Below, piece by piece: positions 35,965 to 44,888 of a DNA stretch of 64,000 nt; position 1 is the first letter of the stretch, and each line of letters opens with the position of its first letter. The position numbers and the translations under genes are program-made. Below the pieces are notes generated by a model, which saw only the letters and a program-made list of their open reading frames with translations, ran no database searches and was not told the origin of the DNA. Origin of the DNA: Leisingera thetidis (GTDB lineage: Bacteria > Pseudomonadota > Alphaproteobacteria > Rhodobacterales > Rhodobacteraceae); the NCBI RefSeq assembly GCF_025857195.1, contig NZ_CP109787.1, positions 3,661,001-3,725,000 on the forward strand, given 5' to 3'.

Positions 35965-37065
35965 TTACCCCATCAGCCCCGGATTGAGGATGCCCTTCGG
36001 ATCGAATTGACGCCGCAGCCCTGCAGATATTGCGGCCAGCGGCGCGGGTTGCGGCTGGAACACGCCCAGCCGCGCGCGGGTCTCCCGCGAAGCGCGCACC
36101 AGCGTGGCATGGCCCGGCACATTGATCCGGGCGCGCAAATCAGTGCCCTCCGGCACCAGCGCCCAGATCAGCCCGCCGCCCCAATCGAACTGCAGCGCCC
36201 CTGCCTCCAGCCGCGGGACCAGCTGCACAGCATCCGAAGGCTTCACCGAGATCCGCCAGACATCCCCCGCCTGCCCGTGGAAGGCGGACACATCGCGGAT
36301 GCCCTGCCACTGAACCGTGCTGTCAGCTGCAATGCCGGAGCGGCCGAACCTCGCCAGTACCTCCGCCAGCCGGGCACTGCGGTAATCGACCGAATCCGCA
36401 AACCCCTCAACCCGGATGCAAACGATTTGGCTCTCGGGGTCATAGGCCGCACCGGTCACGTCAAAAGGCGACCCCAGCGCCGCGGCCATCGCCCGCAGCG
36501 CGCCGGGCAGATCGACGCCGGTGACGGTCACAGTGACAGCTGCCTCGGCCCGCGGCAGCACCTTCAGCGACACTTCCGTCAGCACCCCCAGGGTCCCATG
36601 GGCGCCGCACATCAGCTTGACCAGATCATAGCCGGTCACGTTCTTCATGACCCGGCCGCCGTTCTTGATCGTCTGGCCGGTGCCGTCGGCAAAGCGCACC
36701 CCCAGCAGGTGATCACGGGCGGCCCCGGTCTGGATGCGCCGGGGGCCGGAAATATTGGCCGCGACCACCCCGCCAATGGTCGGCTCCCCCTCGCTTCCCA
36801 GCAGACCCCGGTGATCCATCGACTCGAAGGCCAGCCGCTGGTTCTCCGCTGCCAGCAGTTCTTCCACTTCTGACAGCGGCGTACCGGACTTAACCACCAG
36901 CGTCAGCGCTCCGGGTTCATAGAGTTCAATACCGGACAACCCGGTCGTGCTCAGCACGTCCCCTTCGACGCCAAGCCCGCGGGTGCCGCCGCCCTGGATG
37001 CAGAGCGGCCCGCTTGCATCTGCGATGATTTCAGCCAGCTCGGCCTCGTTCCCTGGTGTCAGCAT
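35965..37065 (-). CDS. glcE: Glycolate oxidase FAD-binding subunit
   Basis: A 366-residue FAD-linked protein of the GlcE type, shorter and more divergent than GlcD. The flavin-binding segment has IQGGGTRGLG and later TIGGVVAANISGPRRIQTGA then ARDHLLGVRFADGTG. The start is the ATG at 37065; an in-frame GTG/ATG further upstream would overlap a poor context. It lies 45 bases after glcD and 3 before glcF in one operon and forms the glycolate oxidase complex with them. Confidence 0.93.
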   Translation of the reverse strand: MLTPGNEAELAEIIADASGPLCIQGGGTRGLGVEGDVLSTTGLSGIELYEPGALTLVVKSGTPLSEVEELLAAENQRLAFESMDHRGLLGSEGEPTIGGVVAANISGPRRIQTGAARDHLLGVRFADGTGQTIKNGGRVMKNVTGYDLVKLMCGAHGTLGVLTEVSLKVLPRAEAAVTVTVTGVDLPGALRAMAAALGSPFDVTGAAYDPESQIVCIRVEGFADSVDYRSARLAEVLARFGRSGIAADSTVQWQGIRDVSAFHGQAGDVWRISVKPSDAVQLVPRLEAGALQFDWGGGLIWALVPEGTDLRARINVPGHATLVRASRETRARLGVFQPQPAPLAAISAGLRRQFDPKGILNPGLMG

Positions 37066-37110
37066 TTTCTTCTTTGTCCAAATACTCTGGGGTTTGGGGC
37101 AAAGCCCCAA

Positions 37111-38559
37111 TCATTCAGCCGCCAGGGCCACCGCCCGCCGACTCTCTGTCACCGGCAGCGGGAACACCTTGGCCGGGTTGAGCAGCCACTTGGGATCGAA
37201 CACATCCTTGACCTTCAACTGCGCCTCCAGGTCCGCCGGCGTGTACTGGTGCAGCATCAGATCGCGCTTCTCGATCCCCACCCCATGCTCGCCGGTCAGG
37301 CAGCCGCCCGCCTCGACGCACAGCTTCAGGATCTCGGCGCCGAAAGCCTCGCAGGTTTCCAGATCACCGGGCTTGTTGGCGTCGAACAGGATCAGCGGGT
37401 GCATGTTGCCGTCGCCCGCGTGGAACACATTGGCAACCTGCAGCCCGAACTCCCGGCTCATCTCGCCGATGCGCCGCAGCACATGCGGCAGAGAGGACAC
37501 CGGGATCGTCCCGTCCAGGCACATGTAATCGTTGATCTGCCCCATGGCGCCAAAGGCTGACTTCCGCCCCAGCCAGATGCGGGCGGCCTCATCCGCATCG
37601 CCCGCCTCGCGCAGCTCCACCGGGTTGTGAGAGCGGGCAATCTGCGTGATCAGCCCCAGCTGGTGGGCGATTTCTGCTGCGCTGCCCTCGACCTCGATGA
37701 TCAGCAGCGCCTCGCACATCGGGTAGCCCGCCTTGGCGAAGGCTTCGCAGGCCTCGATGCAGGGGCGGTCCATGAATTCGATGGCCACCGGCAACACGCC
37801 TGCCTTGATGATGTCCGAGACACAGGCGCCTGCGACCTCGTTGCTGTCAAAGCCGATCAGCACCGGGCGCGCGCCCTCGGGCTTGCGCAGGATGCGCAGG
37901 GTGGCCTCGGTCACCACGCCCAGCTGGCCTTCACTGCCGCAGATCACCCCAAGAAGATCCAGCCCGCCCGCGTCCAGATGGGCACCGCCGATCTCCACCA
38001 CGGTGCCGTCCATCATCACCATGGTCACGCCCAAGAGGTTGTTGGTGGTGACGCCGTATTTCAAGCAATGCGCCCCGCCGGAGTTCATCGCGATATTGCC
38101 GGCGATCGCACAGGCCAGCTGCGACGAGGGGTCGGGCGCGTAAAAGAACTCCTCCTCCTCCACCGCGCCGGAGACGCTCAGGTTGGTGCGCCCGGTTTGC
38201 ACCCGGATGATGCGATTCCCGTAATCGGTCTCCAGCACCTCGTTCATCCGGGCCACGCCAAGGATGACGCAATCCGCGGTCGGCAGCGCCCCGCCCGCCA
38301 GCGAGGTGCCCGCCCCGCGCGGCACCACCGGCACGCCCTCCTCATGGCAGATGCGCAGAACATCCGAGACCTCCTGCGTGCTGCGCGGCAGCACCGCCAG
38401 CAGCGGCGGGCATTTGTAGGCCGTCAGCGCATCGCATTCGTAAACGCGGGTTTCGGCCTCGTCCTGGATCACCGCATCGGAAGGCAGGACAGCCAGCAGC
38501 CGCGCTGCCAGCATTGCCTTGCGGGCCAGAATGGCGGGGTTCGGGGATGGCATCTCCAT
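37111..38559 (-). CDS. glcD: Glycolate oxidase catalytic FAD subunit
   Basis: A 482-residue FAD oxidoreductase that oxidises glycolate (or D-lactate) to the 2-oxo acid. The FAD-binding block is PVVPRGAGTSLAGGALPTAD at about 75-95, followed by GNIAMNSGGAHCLKYGVTTN. The C-terminal domain has the HAGDGNMHPLILFD histidines and ending GEHGVGIEKR. The start is the ATG at 38559 behind AGGAGAG. It is the first gene of glcDEF. An inverted repeat between it and the divergent DUF599 gene is a likely operator, perhaps for a GntR-type glycolate regulator encoded elsewhere. Confidence 0.95.
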   Translation of the reverse strand: MEMPSPNPAILARKAMLAARLLAVLPSDAVIQDEAETRVYECDALTAYKCPPLLAVLPRSTQEVSDVLRICHEEGVPVVPRGAGTSLAGGALPTADCVILGVARMNEVLETDYGNRIIRVQTGRTNLSVSGAVEEEEFFYAPDPSSQLACAIAGNIAMNSGGAHCLKYGVTTNNLLGVTMVMMDGTVVEIGGAHLDAGGLDLLGVICGSEGQLGVVTEATLRILRKPEGARPVLIGFDSNEVAGACVSDIIKAGVLPVAIEFMDRPCIEACEAFAKAGYPMCEALLIIEVEGSAAEIAHQLGLITQIARSHNPVELREAGDADEAARIWLGRKSAFGAMGQINDYMCLDGTIPVSSLPHVLRRIGEMSREFGLQVANVFHAGDGNMHPLILFDANKPGDLETCEAFGAEILKLCVEAGGCLTGEHGVGIEKRDLMLHQYTPADLEAQLKVKDVFDPKWLLNPAKVFPLPVTESRRAVALAAE

Positions 38560-38572
38560 CGGGCTCTCCTCT

Positions 38573-38593
38573 TTGGTAAAATAATATTACCAA
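38573..38593. promoter_or_regulatory. Inverted repeat in the glcDEF promoter
   Basis: The arms TTGGTAA (38573-38579) and TTACCAA (38587-38593) flank a 7-base A/T centre, just 14 bases upstream of glcD. The TGGT...ACCA arms resemble sites of FadR-type GntR regulators, which often control glycolate or lactate oxidase genes, though the spacing is wider than usual. Confidence 0.55.
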
Positions 38594-38639
38594 TTTATCC
38601 CATCTGGCAAGGGGCGGATTGCCGCGCTAGGGTCAGGCC

Positions 38640-39362
38640 ATGAATTGGACCACACGCCTTGCGCAGTTTTCACTGCTTGATCTCGCCGCCCTAAGCCTTC
38701 TGGTCGCCAGCTGGCTGTGGATCAGCTGGCGGATAGAGAACCCGCCGGCGGGACGGCCTTCGGTATCCTGGCTGATGGCGGACTTCCGGCGCGACTGGAT
38801 GAAGCGGATGGTGGAACGCGACCCGCGCATCTTCGACGCCCAGCTGGTTGGCAACCTGCGCCAGGGCACCGCTTTTTTCGCCTCGGCCTCGATGATCGCC
38901 ATCGGCGGCGGGCTGGCTCTTATCGGCAATACCGAACAGCTGGCCGGAATCGCCCAAGACCTGATTCAGAACAGCGTTCCTGCCTTCGTCTGGGAGGTGA
39001 AGATCCTGGTCGTGCTGCTGTTCCTGTCCAATGCCTTCCTGAAATACGTCTGGGCGCACAGGCTGTTCGGCTATTGCTCGGTGCTGATGGCGGCGGTACC
39101 GAATGACCGTGGGGACGCGCTGGCCTATCCACGCGCCGCACAGGCCGCCGAGATCAGCATCACCGCGGCGCGCAGCTTCAACCGCGGCATGCGGGCAACC
39201 TATTTTGCGCTGGCAGCGGTGGCCTGGCTGGCAGGCGCCGTGCCGCTGGCCGGTGCCGCGCTGGTCACCTTTGCAGTGCTTTACCGGCGGGAATTTGCCT
39301 CGCACTCCCGCACGATCCTGCTGCGCATCCCGCCCGAAAGCCATGGGGACACAGTTTCGTGA
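38640..39362 (+). CDS. DUF599 family membrane protein
   Basis: A 240-residue inner-membrane protein with about four hydrophobic helices (about 12-30, 78-98, 115-140, 185-225). The segments WRIENPPAGRPSVSWLMADF, RIFDAQLVGNLRQGTAFFAS and SITAARSFNRGMRATYFALA match the DUF599 family, whose function is unknown. It is divergent from glcD and is followed by a small secreted-protein gene after 35 bases. Confidence 0.85.
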   Translation: MNWTTRLAQFSLLDLAALSLLVASWLWISWRIENPPAGRPSVSWLMADFRRDWMKRMVERDPRIFDAQLVGNLRQGTAFFASASMIAIGGGLALIGNTEQLAGIAQDLIQNSVPAFVWEVKILVVLLFLSNAFLKYVWAHRLFGYCSVLMAAVPNDRGDALAYPRAAQAAEISITAARSFNRGMRATYFALAAVAWLAGAVPLAGAALVTFAVLYRREFASHSRTILLRIPPESHGDTVS

Positions 39363-39397
39363 CCAGCTCTGTGCCCGTGCAAGGCTAAGGTAGGGCC

Positions 39398-39754
39398 ATG
39401 AGATTTCTGCTTTTGCCCCTCATTTTCAGCACCGCTGCCCTGCCTGCCCTGGCGGCGGAACCGGTGGTCGAGGGGGCCACCGCCCGCCCGTCCGGCGACG
39501 GCTGGACCTTCAGCGTCACCCTCTCCCACCCTGACACCGGCTGGGAGCATTACGCCGATGGCTGGCGGATTCTGGACATTGAGGGCAATGAACTGGGACT
39601 GCGTGTGCTGGCACATCCGCATGAGCAGGAGCAACCGTTCACCCGCTCCCTCAGCGGCGTGCAAATCCCGCAGGGCGCAACGAGGGTTCAAATACAGGCC
39701 CGCTGCCTGGTGGACGGCTGGGGCCAGGGTGCCTACGTTCTCACCCTGCATTGA
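39398..39754 (+). CDS. Small secreted protein, hypothetical
   Basis: A 118-residue protein with a clear signal peptide (MRFLLLPLIFSTAALPALAA) and a mature part of about 98 residues, predicted mostly beta-strand, with a single Cys. Landmarks are SVTLSHPDTGWEHYADGWRI and SLSGVQIPQGATRVQIQARC. I do not recognise a characterised family. It follows the DUF599 gene on the same strand and probably shares its transcript; it should be periplasmic. Confidence 0.7.
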   Translation: MRFLLLPLIFSTAALPALAAEPVVEGATARPSGDGWTFSVTLSHPDTGWEHYADGWRILDIEGNELGLRVLAHPHEQEQPFTRSLSGVQIPQGATRVQIQARCLVDGWGQGAYVLTLH

Positions 39755-39825
39755 ATTTCATCTTTCCAAAAATACTCGCGCCGCAGGCATGCGCTGCAAG
39801 GCGCATTCAAGCCCGGTGAGAAGGC

Positions 39826-40296
39826 TCACACCCGATGGTACGGGCTGCCAGCCAAAATCGTGGCAGCCCGGTAGAGCTGCTCGGCCAGCATCACCCGCAC
39901 CAGCATATGCGGCCAGACCATCTTGCCGAAGGAGATTGAGAAATCGGCCTCGGCCCGCAAGCCGGGGTCCAGCCCGTCCGCCCCGCCAATGATCAGCGCC
40001 AGGTCCTGGCGGCCGCTGTCGCGCCAGGCTGCCAGCTTGTCCGCAAATCCGGGGGAGGAGACTGCCTTGCCGCGCTCATCCAGAGTGCAGATCACCGCCC
40101 CCTTGGGCAGCGCCTTGCGCAGCAGTGCGGCTTCGGCCGACATGCCGCCGTTTTTCTTGTCCTCGATCTCCACCACCCGCGCAGGCCCCAGACCCAGCGC
40201 GCGGCCGGTCCGGTCGAACCGGGCGAGGTAGTCGTCGATGAGGGATTTTTCCGGGCCAGCCCGCAACCGGCCGGCCGCACATATATGCAGACGCAT
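39826..40296 (-). CDS. rlmH: 23S rRNA (pseudouridine1915-N3)-methyltransferase
   Basis: A 156-residue SPOUT methyltransferase of the expected length for RlmH. The knot region has ALIIGGADGLDPGLRAEADF and the C-terminus MVWPHMLVRVMLAEQLYRAA ending GSPYHR, the classic RlmH signature. It methylates pseudouridine 1915 in helix 69 of 23S rRNA. The start is the ATG at 40296; an upstream in-frame ATG at 40332 is less likely. It follows rsfS on the same strand, a conserved ribosome-related pairing. Confidence 0.96.
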   Translation of the reverse strand: MRLHICAAGRLRAGPEKSLIDDYLARFDRTGRALGLGPARVVEIEDKKNGGMSAEAALLRKALPKGAVICTLDERGKAVSSPGFADKLAAWRDSGRQDLALIIGGADGLDPGLRAEADFSISFGKMVWPHMLVRVMLAEQLYRAATILAGSPYHRV

Positions 40297-40357
40297 GACG
40301 TTCCTGAAACAAACCGGCCCGCACCCATGCACGGGCCTGCATCGGTTCAGCCTTGGA

Positions 40358-40738
40358 TCAGTCCTCGGCCGCCTGCGCTGCCGGAGCCGCCGCGGCGCCT
40401 GCGGGCATCCACATCTTCTCGAGCTGGTAAAACTCGCGCACTTCCGGGCGGAAGATATGGACGATCACATCACCGGTGTCGATCAGCACCCAGTCGCCTG
40501 CATCCTTGCCTTCGACCTTGCAGCTGACCCGGAACTCCTGTTTGAGCCGGTCCATCAGCTTTTCCGACATCGCCGCGACCTGGCGGGTGGAGCGGCCGGA
40601 GGCCAGCACCATGTAATCGCCGATCGACGTCTTGCCGCGCAGGTCGATCTGCACAACATCTTCGGCTTTGTCATCGCTGAGTGAGGAGAGAATCCGCTCC
40701 AGCAGCTGTTCGCTGGTGGGCTGGGACCGGGCGGCCAT
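40358..40738 (-). CDS. rsfS: Ribosome silencing factor
   Basis: A 126-residue RsfS/Iojap protein that binds uL14 and blocks subunit joining under starvation. The core is DDKAEDVVQIDLRGKTSIGD then YMVLASGRSTRQVAAMSEKL and GDWVLIDTGDVIVHIFRPEV. I place the start at the ATG at 40738, whose A overlaps the stop of a small upstream ORF (TGATG). An in-frame extension upstream lacks a normal start codon with a ribosome-binding site. It precedes rlmH by 61 bases. Confidence 0.93.
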   Translation of the reverse strand: MAARSQPTSEQLLERILSSLSDDKAEDVVQIDLRGKTSIGDYMVLASGRSTRQVAAMSEKLMDRLKQEFRVSCKVEGKDAGDWVLIDTGDVIVHIFRPEVREFYQLEKMWMPAGAAAAPAAQAAED

Positions 40739-40794
40739 CACGGCTGCCCCAGTAACAGCGGCATCCGCCGCTTGAGGTACGGGTGACAGGACAT
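40738..40794 (-). CDS. Possible 18-codon leader ORF coupled to rsfS
   Basis: ATG at 40794, preceded by the strong ribosome-binding site AAGGAGG, opens an 18-residue peptide (MSCHPYLKRRMPLLLGQP). Its TGA overlaps the rsfS ATG as TGATG. The rsfS start itself has only a weak ribosome-binding site, so translation may reach it by coupling. Homology is not visible; the ORF could also be chance. Confidence 0.4.
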   Translation of the reverse strand: MSCHPYLKRRMPLLLGQP

Positions 40795-40905
40795 AGTCCT
40801 CCTTGCAACGCGCCGCCAAGCCCCGGCGCCGGGCCTGTTAATAATGTAGCAACCAGCGGGTAAACTTTCAATGAAAGCCCACCCCCGCGATGCAAGCCAT
40901 GTGCT

Positions 40906-42282
40906 TTATCCGTCATCTTCGGCAGGTGCAACCCTGACCGGCAGCGGTTCGTTCAGCAGCCGCACTTCGCGCTGCGGGAAGGGGATGGAAATGTCCTCGG
41001 CCTGGAACGCATCCCAAAGTGCCAGATAGACATTGCCGCGGATGTTGGTGAGCCCGCCGGTGGGGTCGTCGATCCAGAACCGCAGCACGTAATCGACGCT
41101 GCTGTCGCCAAAGCCGGTGATGTGGCAGACCGGCTTGAGGCTGCCCGCCTGCAGCACCCGGTTCACGCCCGATGCCGCCTCGATCGCAATCTTGCGCACC
41201 TTGTGCGGGTCGTCGCCGTAGCCAGTGCCGAAATTCAGGTCGAGCCGCACGAACTTGTTGGAATGCGACCAGTTCACCACCTGCGAGGTGATCAGATCCT
41301 CGTTTGGAATCAGATACTCCCGCCCGTCCCGTGTGACCACCGAGACATAGCGGGCCCCGAGTGAATTGATCCAGCCGAAGGTATCGCCAAGGGAGATCAC
41401 GTCCCCGGGCTTGATCGACTTGTCCAACAGAATAATCAGGCCGGACACCAGGTTCGACACCACTTTCTGCAGGCCAAAGCCAAGCCCCACGCCGATGGCG
41501 CCCGACAGCACTGCCAGCCCGGTGAGGTCGATGCCGATGGCTTTCAAGCCGATGAAGAACGCCCCGCCGAAGAGCAGGATCTGCGCCAGCTTGGCGCCCA
41601 GCACCTGCATCGACGGGGAGATATCGGGATTGGTGCGGATGCGGTTTGCCGCCACCGAAGAGATCACCCGAGCAAGTGTCAGCATCACGCCAAGGATGAC
41701 CGCCGCCTGGACCACCAGAAACAGTGAGATCCTGAGATCGCCGAAATCGATGGCGATGCTGTCCAGCAGCGCCGTGGCCTCCGCCGTGACGCCCAGGATG
41801 CGCAGGGTGATCCAGATCCAGGCGCCGTATTTGACCAGGTTGCGCAGCAGCGGATTGCCGACCAGCCGGGTGGCCAGGGAGACGATCAGCCAGGCCAGCG
41901 ACAGGTTGGCGATCACCGCCAGCAGCCGCGAGCGGCTGGGCCAAGTGGCCTCCAGCATGACCAGCACGACCAGCCAGATCAACAGCACGAACAGGATCCC
42001 CCGGATCCGCTTGTGCACTACCAGCCCCAGACGCATCCGCCAGCGCGGCCAGCCCTCGCGGCTGCGCAACCAGTCGTGGAACGCAGCGCTCAGCGGCCGC
42101 GCCAGAAGGGCCGCCAGCACAAAGACCGCCAGCGCAATCCCGACCTGATAGGCGTTCCAGGGCCTTAGCAGCAGTTCGGCGCTGGTCGCGGCAAACTCCC
42201 ACAGCTGCTGCCCGAGTTCGATCGCGTCAGCGGCGCTTTCCGCCAGCGCGTCCTTGGTTTGGATCTGCTCATCCGGCTCCAT
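40906..42282 (-). CDS. MscS-family mechanosensitive ion channel
   Basis: A 458-residue membrane protein with about five hydrophobic helices before the MscS pore domain. The pore-lining and following segment is GAIGVGLGFGLQKVVSNLVS, then LDKSIKPGDVISLGDTFGWI with the beta domain, and a soluble C-terminal part (about 340-450). It should gate on membrane tension and release solutes on osmotic downshock, consistent with an osmolyte-using marine bacterium. The start is the ATG at 42282 behind AGGGGGGGC. Monocistronic. Confidence 0.9.
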   Translation of the reverse strand: MEPDEQIQTKDALAESAADAIELGQQLWEFAATSAELLLRPWNAYQVGIALAVFVLAALLARPLSAAFHDWLRSREGWPRWRMRLGLVVHKRIRGILFVLLIWLVVLVMLEATWPSRSRLLAVIANLSLAWLIVSLATRLVGNPLLRNLVKYGAWIWITLRILGVTAEATALLDSIAIDFGDLRISLFLVVQAAVILGVMLTLARVISSVAANRIRTNPDISPSMQVLGAKLAQILLFGGAFFIGLKAIGIDLTGLAVLSGAIGVGLGFGLQKVVSNLVSGLIILLDKSIKPGDVISLGDTFGWINSLGARYVSVVTRDGREYLIPNEDLITSQVVNWSHSNKFVRLDLNFGTGYGDDPHKVRKIAIEAASGVNRVLQAGSLKPVCHITGFGDSSVDYVLRFWIDDPTGGLTNIRGNVYLALWDAFQAEDISIPFPQREVRLLNEPLPVRVAPAEDDG

Positions 42283-42473
42283 TGCGCCCCCCTTTTTCCG
42301 GCAGTGTGCCGCCCCGTATGGTTTCAATCAAGAACGCACCGCCGAAAGCGCGGGCCCGGCCGCGCTTTCGAATGAAAACAGCCGGGGCAGCGCCCGGCCT
42401 GCCGGCCGGGCTGAACGGCACTTGGATACGCCTCTAATCCAACAGAACGAATCTTGATTGCCGGAGCCTGCGG

Positions 42474-42587
42474 ATGTATCTGACAGCTATGACCCTCGTA
42501 TTGGCCCAAAAGATCGAACTGCAAGACCGCGCCCGCCTGCGTGAACGGTTCTTTGGCGCCGCCCGCACGGTCCTGGCGCGCCTATAA
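42474..42587 (+). CDS. Possible small ORF upstream of leuC (37 aa)
   Basis: An open frame with starts at 42474 or 42489, ending TAA at 42585-42587, 52 bases before leuC. The peptide has seven Leu in 37 residues and a basic C-terminal half ([20 protein letters not shown]). The Leu codons are scattered rather than consecutive and no terminator/antiterminator pair is visible before leuC, so classic attenuation is not evident. It may be a short regulatory or structural peptide, or chance. Confidence 0.35.
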   Translation: MYLTAMTLVLAQKIELQDRARLRERFFGAARTVLARL

Positions 42588-42639
42588 GGTGCCTGCCCAG
42601 CCCAAAGCCAGCATACCCAATACATACGGGAGAGGACCC

Positions 42640-44043
42640 ATGTCCCCCAAGACACTCTATGACAAGATCTGGGATGCGCATGTTGCGCATGAAGCCGAGG
42701 ATGGCACCAGCCTGCTCTATATCGACCGCCACCTGGTCCACGAGGTGACCAGCCCGCAGGCGTTCGAAGGCCTGCGCATGGCCGGCCGCAAGGTGCACGC
42801 CCCGGACAAAACCATCGCGGTGCCGGACCACAACGTGCCGACCACGCTGGACCGCGCCAAAGGCATCGAGAACGAGGAAAGCCGCATCCAGGTCGAGGCG
42901 CTCGACAAGAACGCCCGCGAATTCGGCGTGCATTACTATCCGGTGGATGACATCCGCCAGGGCATCGTGCATATCGTCGGCCCGGAACAGGGCTGGACCC
43001 TGCCCGGTATGACTGTGGTCTGCGGCGACAGCCACACCGCCACCCACGGCGCTTTTGGCGCGCTGGCGCATGGCATCGGCACCTCCGAGGTGGAGCACGT
43101 GCTGGCCACCCAGACGCTGATCCAGAAGAAGTCCAAGAACATGAAGGTGGAGATCACCGGCAAGCTGAAGCCGGGTGTCACCGCCAAGGACATCACCCTG
43201 GCCGTGATCGGCGAGACCGGCACCGCCGGCGGCACCGGCTATGTCATCGAATACTGCGGCGAAGCGATCCGTGACCTTTCGATGGAAGGCCGCATGACCG
43301 TCTGCAACATGGCGATCGAAGGCGGCGCCCGCGCCGGCCTCATTGCACCGGACGAAACCACCTTTGATTACGTCAAAGGCCGCCCGCACGCCCCCAAGGG
43401 CGCCCAGTGGGAAGCGGCTCTGAACTGGTGGAAGACCCTTTACACCGACGAAGGCGCGCATTTCGACAAGGTTGTCACCCTGAAGGGCGAAGACATCCAG
43501 CCGGTCGTGACCTGGGGCACCTCGCCGGAGGACGTGCTGCCGATCACCGGCGTGGTGCCGAACCCGGAGGACTTCACCGGCGGCAAGGTCGAAGCGGCGC
43601 GCCGTTCGATTGAATACATGGGGCTGACCCCCGGCCAGAAGCTGACCGACATCGAGATCGACACCGTGTTCATCGGCTCCTGCACCAATGGCCGCATCGA
43701 GGACCTGCGCGCCGTGGCAGAGGTGGTAAAGGGCAAGAAGATCAAGGACGGCATGCGGGCCATGATCGTTCCGGGATCCGGCCTCGTCCGCGCCCAGGCG
43801 GAGGAAGAAGGCCTGGCCGAGATCTTTGAAGCCGCCGGTTTCGAGTGGCGCCTTGCAGGCTGCTCCATGTGCCTGGCGATGAACCCCGACCAGCTGGCCC
43901 CGGGCGAGCGTTGCGCGGCGACTTCGAACCGGAACTTCGAGGGCCGTCAGGGCTATAAGGGCCGCACCCATCTGGTGTCCCCGGCCATGGCCGCTGCCGC
44001 AGCGCTGACCGGCAAGCTGACGGATGTGCGCGAGCTGATCTGA
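42640..44043 (+). CDS. leuC: 3-isopropylmalate dehydratase large subunit
   Basis: A 467-residue aconitase-family subunit with a 4Fe-4S cluster, carrying out the isomerisation of 2- to 3-isopropylmalate in leucine synthesis with LeuD. It opens [20 protein letters not shown] and has [20 protein letters not shown], the [14 protein letters not shown] cluster segment and [20 protein letters not shown] with two further cluster Cys. The start is the ATG at 42640 behind GGGAGAGGA. The partner leuD does not follow directly: a glycosyltransferase gene lies between. Confidence 0.97.
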   Translation: MSPKTLYDKIWDAHVAHEAEDGTSLLYIDRHLVHEVTSPQAFEGLRMAGRKVHAPDKTIAVPDHNVPTTLDRAKGIENEESRIQVEALDKNAREFGVHYYPVDDIRQGIVHIVGPEQGWTLPGMTVVCGDSHTATHGAFGALAHGIGTSEVEHVLATQTLIQKKSKNMKVEITGKLKPGVTAKDITLAVIGETGTAGGTGYVIEYCGEAIRDLSMEGRMTVCNMAIEGGARAGLIAPDETTFDYVKGRPHAPKGAQWEAALNWWKTLYTDEGAHFDKVVTLKGEDIQPVVTWGTSPEDVLPITGVVPNPEDFTGGKVEAARRSIEYMGLTPGQKLTDIEIDTVFIGSCTNGRIEDLRAVAEVVKGKKIKDGMRAMIVPGSGLVRAQAEEEGLAEIFEAAGFEWRLAGCSMCLAMNPDQLAPGERCAATSNRNFEGRQGYKGRTHLVSPAMAAAAALTGKLTDVRELI

Positions 44044-44060
44044 GCGTGAGGGGGCTGCCG

Positions 44061-44888
44061 ATGCCGTCCAGCACTTCCCTTCCAGCGGTTGCCAGCCTGT
44101 GGATCGGTGACACCTTGAACTGGCTGCACGAATTGTCTTTGGCAAGCTTCGTGCAGCGTGGTCACGAGGTGGTGCTGTTCCACACCGGGTTTGAGCCGCC
44201 GCCGGTGCCGGCAGGTGTCCGCACCTGCCCAGCAGCAGAAATCTGGGACCCTGCCACGGCAGGGCACGGCGATGCCCCGGCCTCGATGCTGTCGGATCTG
44301 TTCCGTCTCTATCTGCTGAAGAAGACGGACATGATCTGGATCGACACCGATATGCTCTGCGTCCGGCCCCTGCCGGACGTGGACTATCACGTCGGCTACG
44401 AGCCGACACGGTCGATCAACGGCGCGGTGCTGCGGCTGCCGAAAAGCTCGGCAACGCTGAACCACCTGCTGGACTGGTTCGAGGACCCCGAATTCGTGCC
44501 GCCCTGGCTGGGCCGCAAGATCCGCAAGGACGTGGAGGCCGCCCCGCCCGGCAAGCGGCTGCTGACAGCCTTCGAGCTGCAGCGCCCGTCGCTTGGCCCC
44601 CGTGCGCTGGACTACACGCTGAACCTGACCGGCGAGGTCGAACACGTCCGCGAGCCGGACGTCTTCTACCCGATCCGCGGCGTTCTGACCGACGTGCTGT
44701 TCAGCGGCAGCTGCCAGGAAGACGGATGGCTGACGGAAAACACGCTGGCCGTTCATCTCTACGCATCCATGGTGCGCCGCTACCACAAGGCGCACCGGCC
44801 CGAAAAACACAGCTTCATCGCACGCCACGCGCAGGAGATCGGTTTTGATCTCAGCGGATTGAAGCACCAGAAACAAGGAAACGAGTAA
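44061..44888 (+). CDS. Glycosyltransferase with DxD motif, inserted between leuC and leuD
   Basis: A 275-residue cytoplasmic-looking protein. The DxD-type metal/nucleotide-sugar motif is [16 protein letters not shown] (about 93-108), preceded by [13 protein letters not shown], as in the Gly_transf_sug/capsular galactosyl- or mannosyltransferase group. It would add a sugar to a surface or lipid-linked glycan. The start is the ATG at 44061 behind GAGGGGG. Its TAA overlaps the leuD ATG (TAATG) and it lies 17 bases after leuC, so it is transcribed with, and probably translated into, the leucine genes although unrelated to leucine synthesis. Confidence 0.78.
   Translation: MPSSTSLPAVASLWIGDTLNWLHELSLASFVQRGHEVVLFHTGFEPPPVPAGVRTCPAAEIWDPATAGHGDAPASMLSDLFRLYLLKKTDMIWIDTDMLCVRPLPDVDYHVGYEPTRSINGAVLRLPKSSATLNHLLDWFEDPEFVPPWLGRKIRKDVEAAPPGKRLLTAFELQRPSLGPRALDYTLNLTGEVEHVREPDVFYPIRGVLTDVLFSGSCQEDGWLTENTLAVHLYASMVRRYHKAHRPEKHSFIARHAQEIGFDLSGLKHQKQGNE

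Noticed and set aside
34387..36873. 828-codon forward ORF across the glcE/glcF region
   Set aside because: Antisense of glcE and glcF, which carry cluster and FAD motifs; the forward frame has no recognisable domain.
42474..42639. Classic leucine attenuator before leuC
   Set aside because: No run of consecutive Leu codons and no terminator/antiterminator hairpins between the small ORF and leuC.
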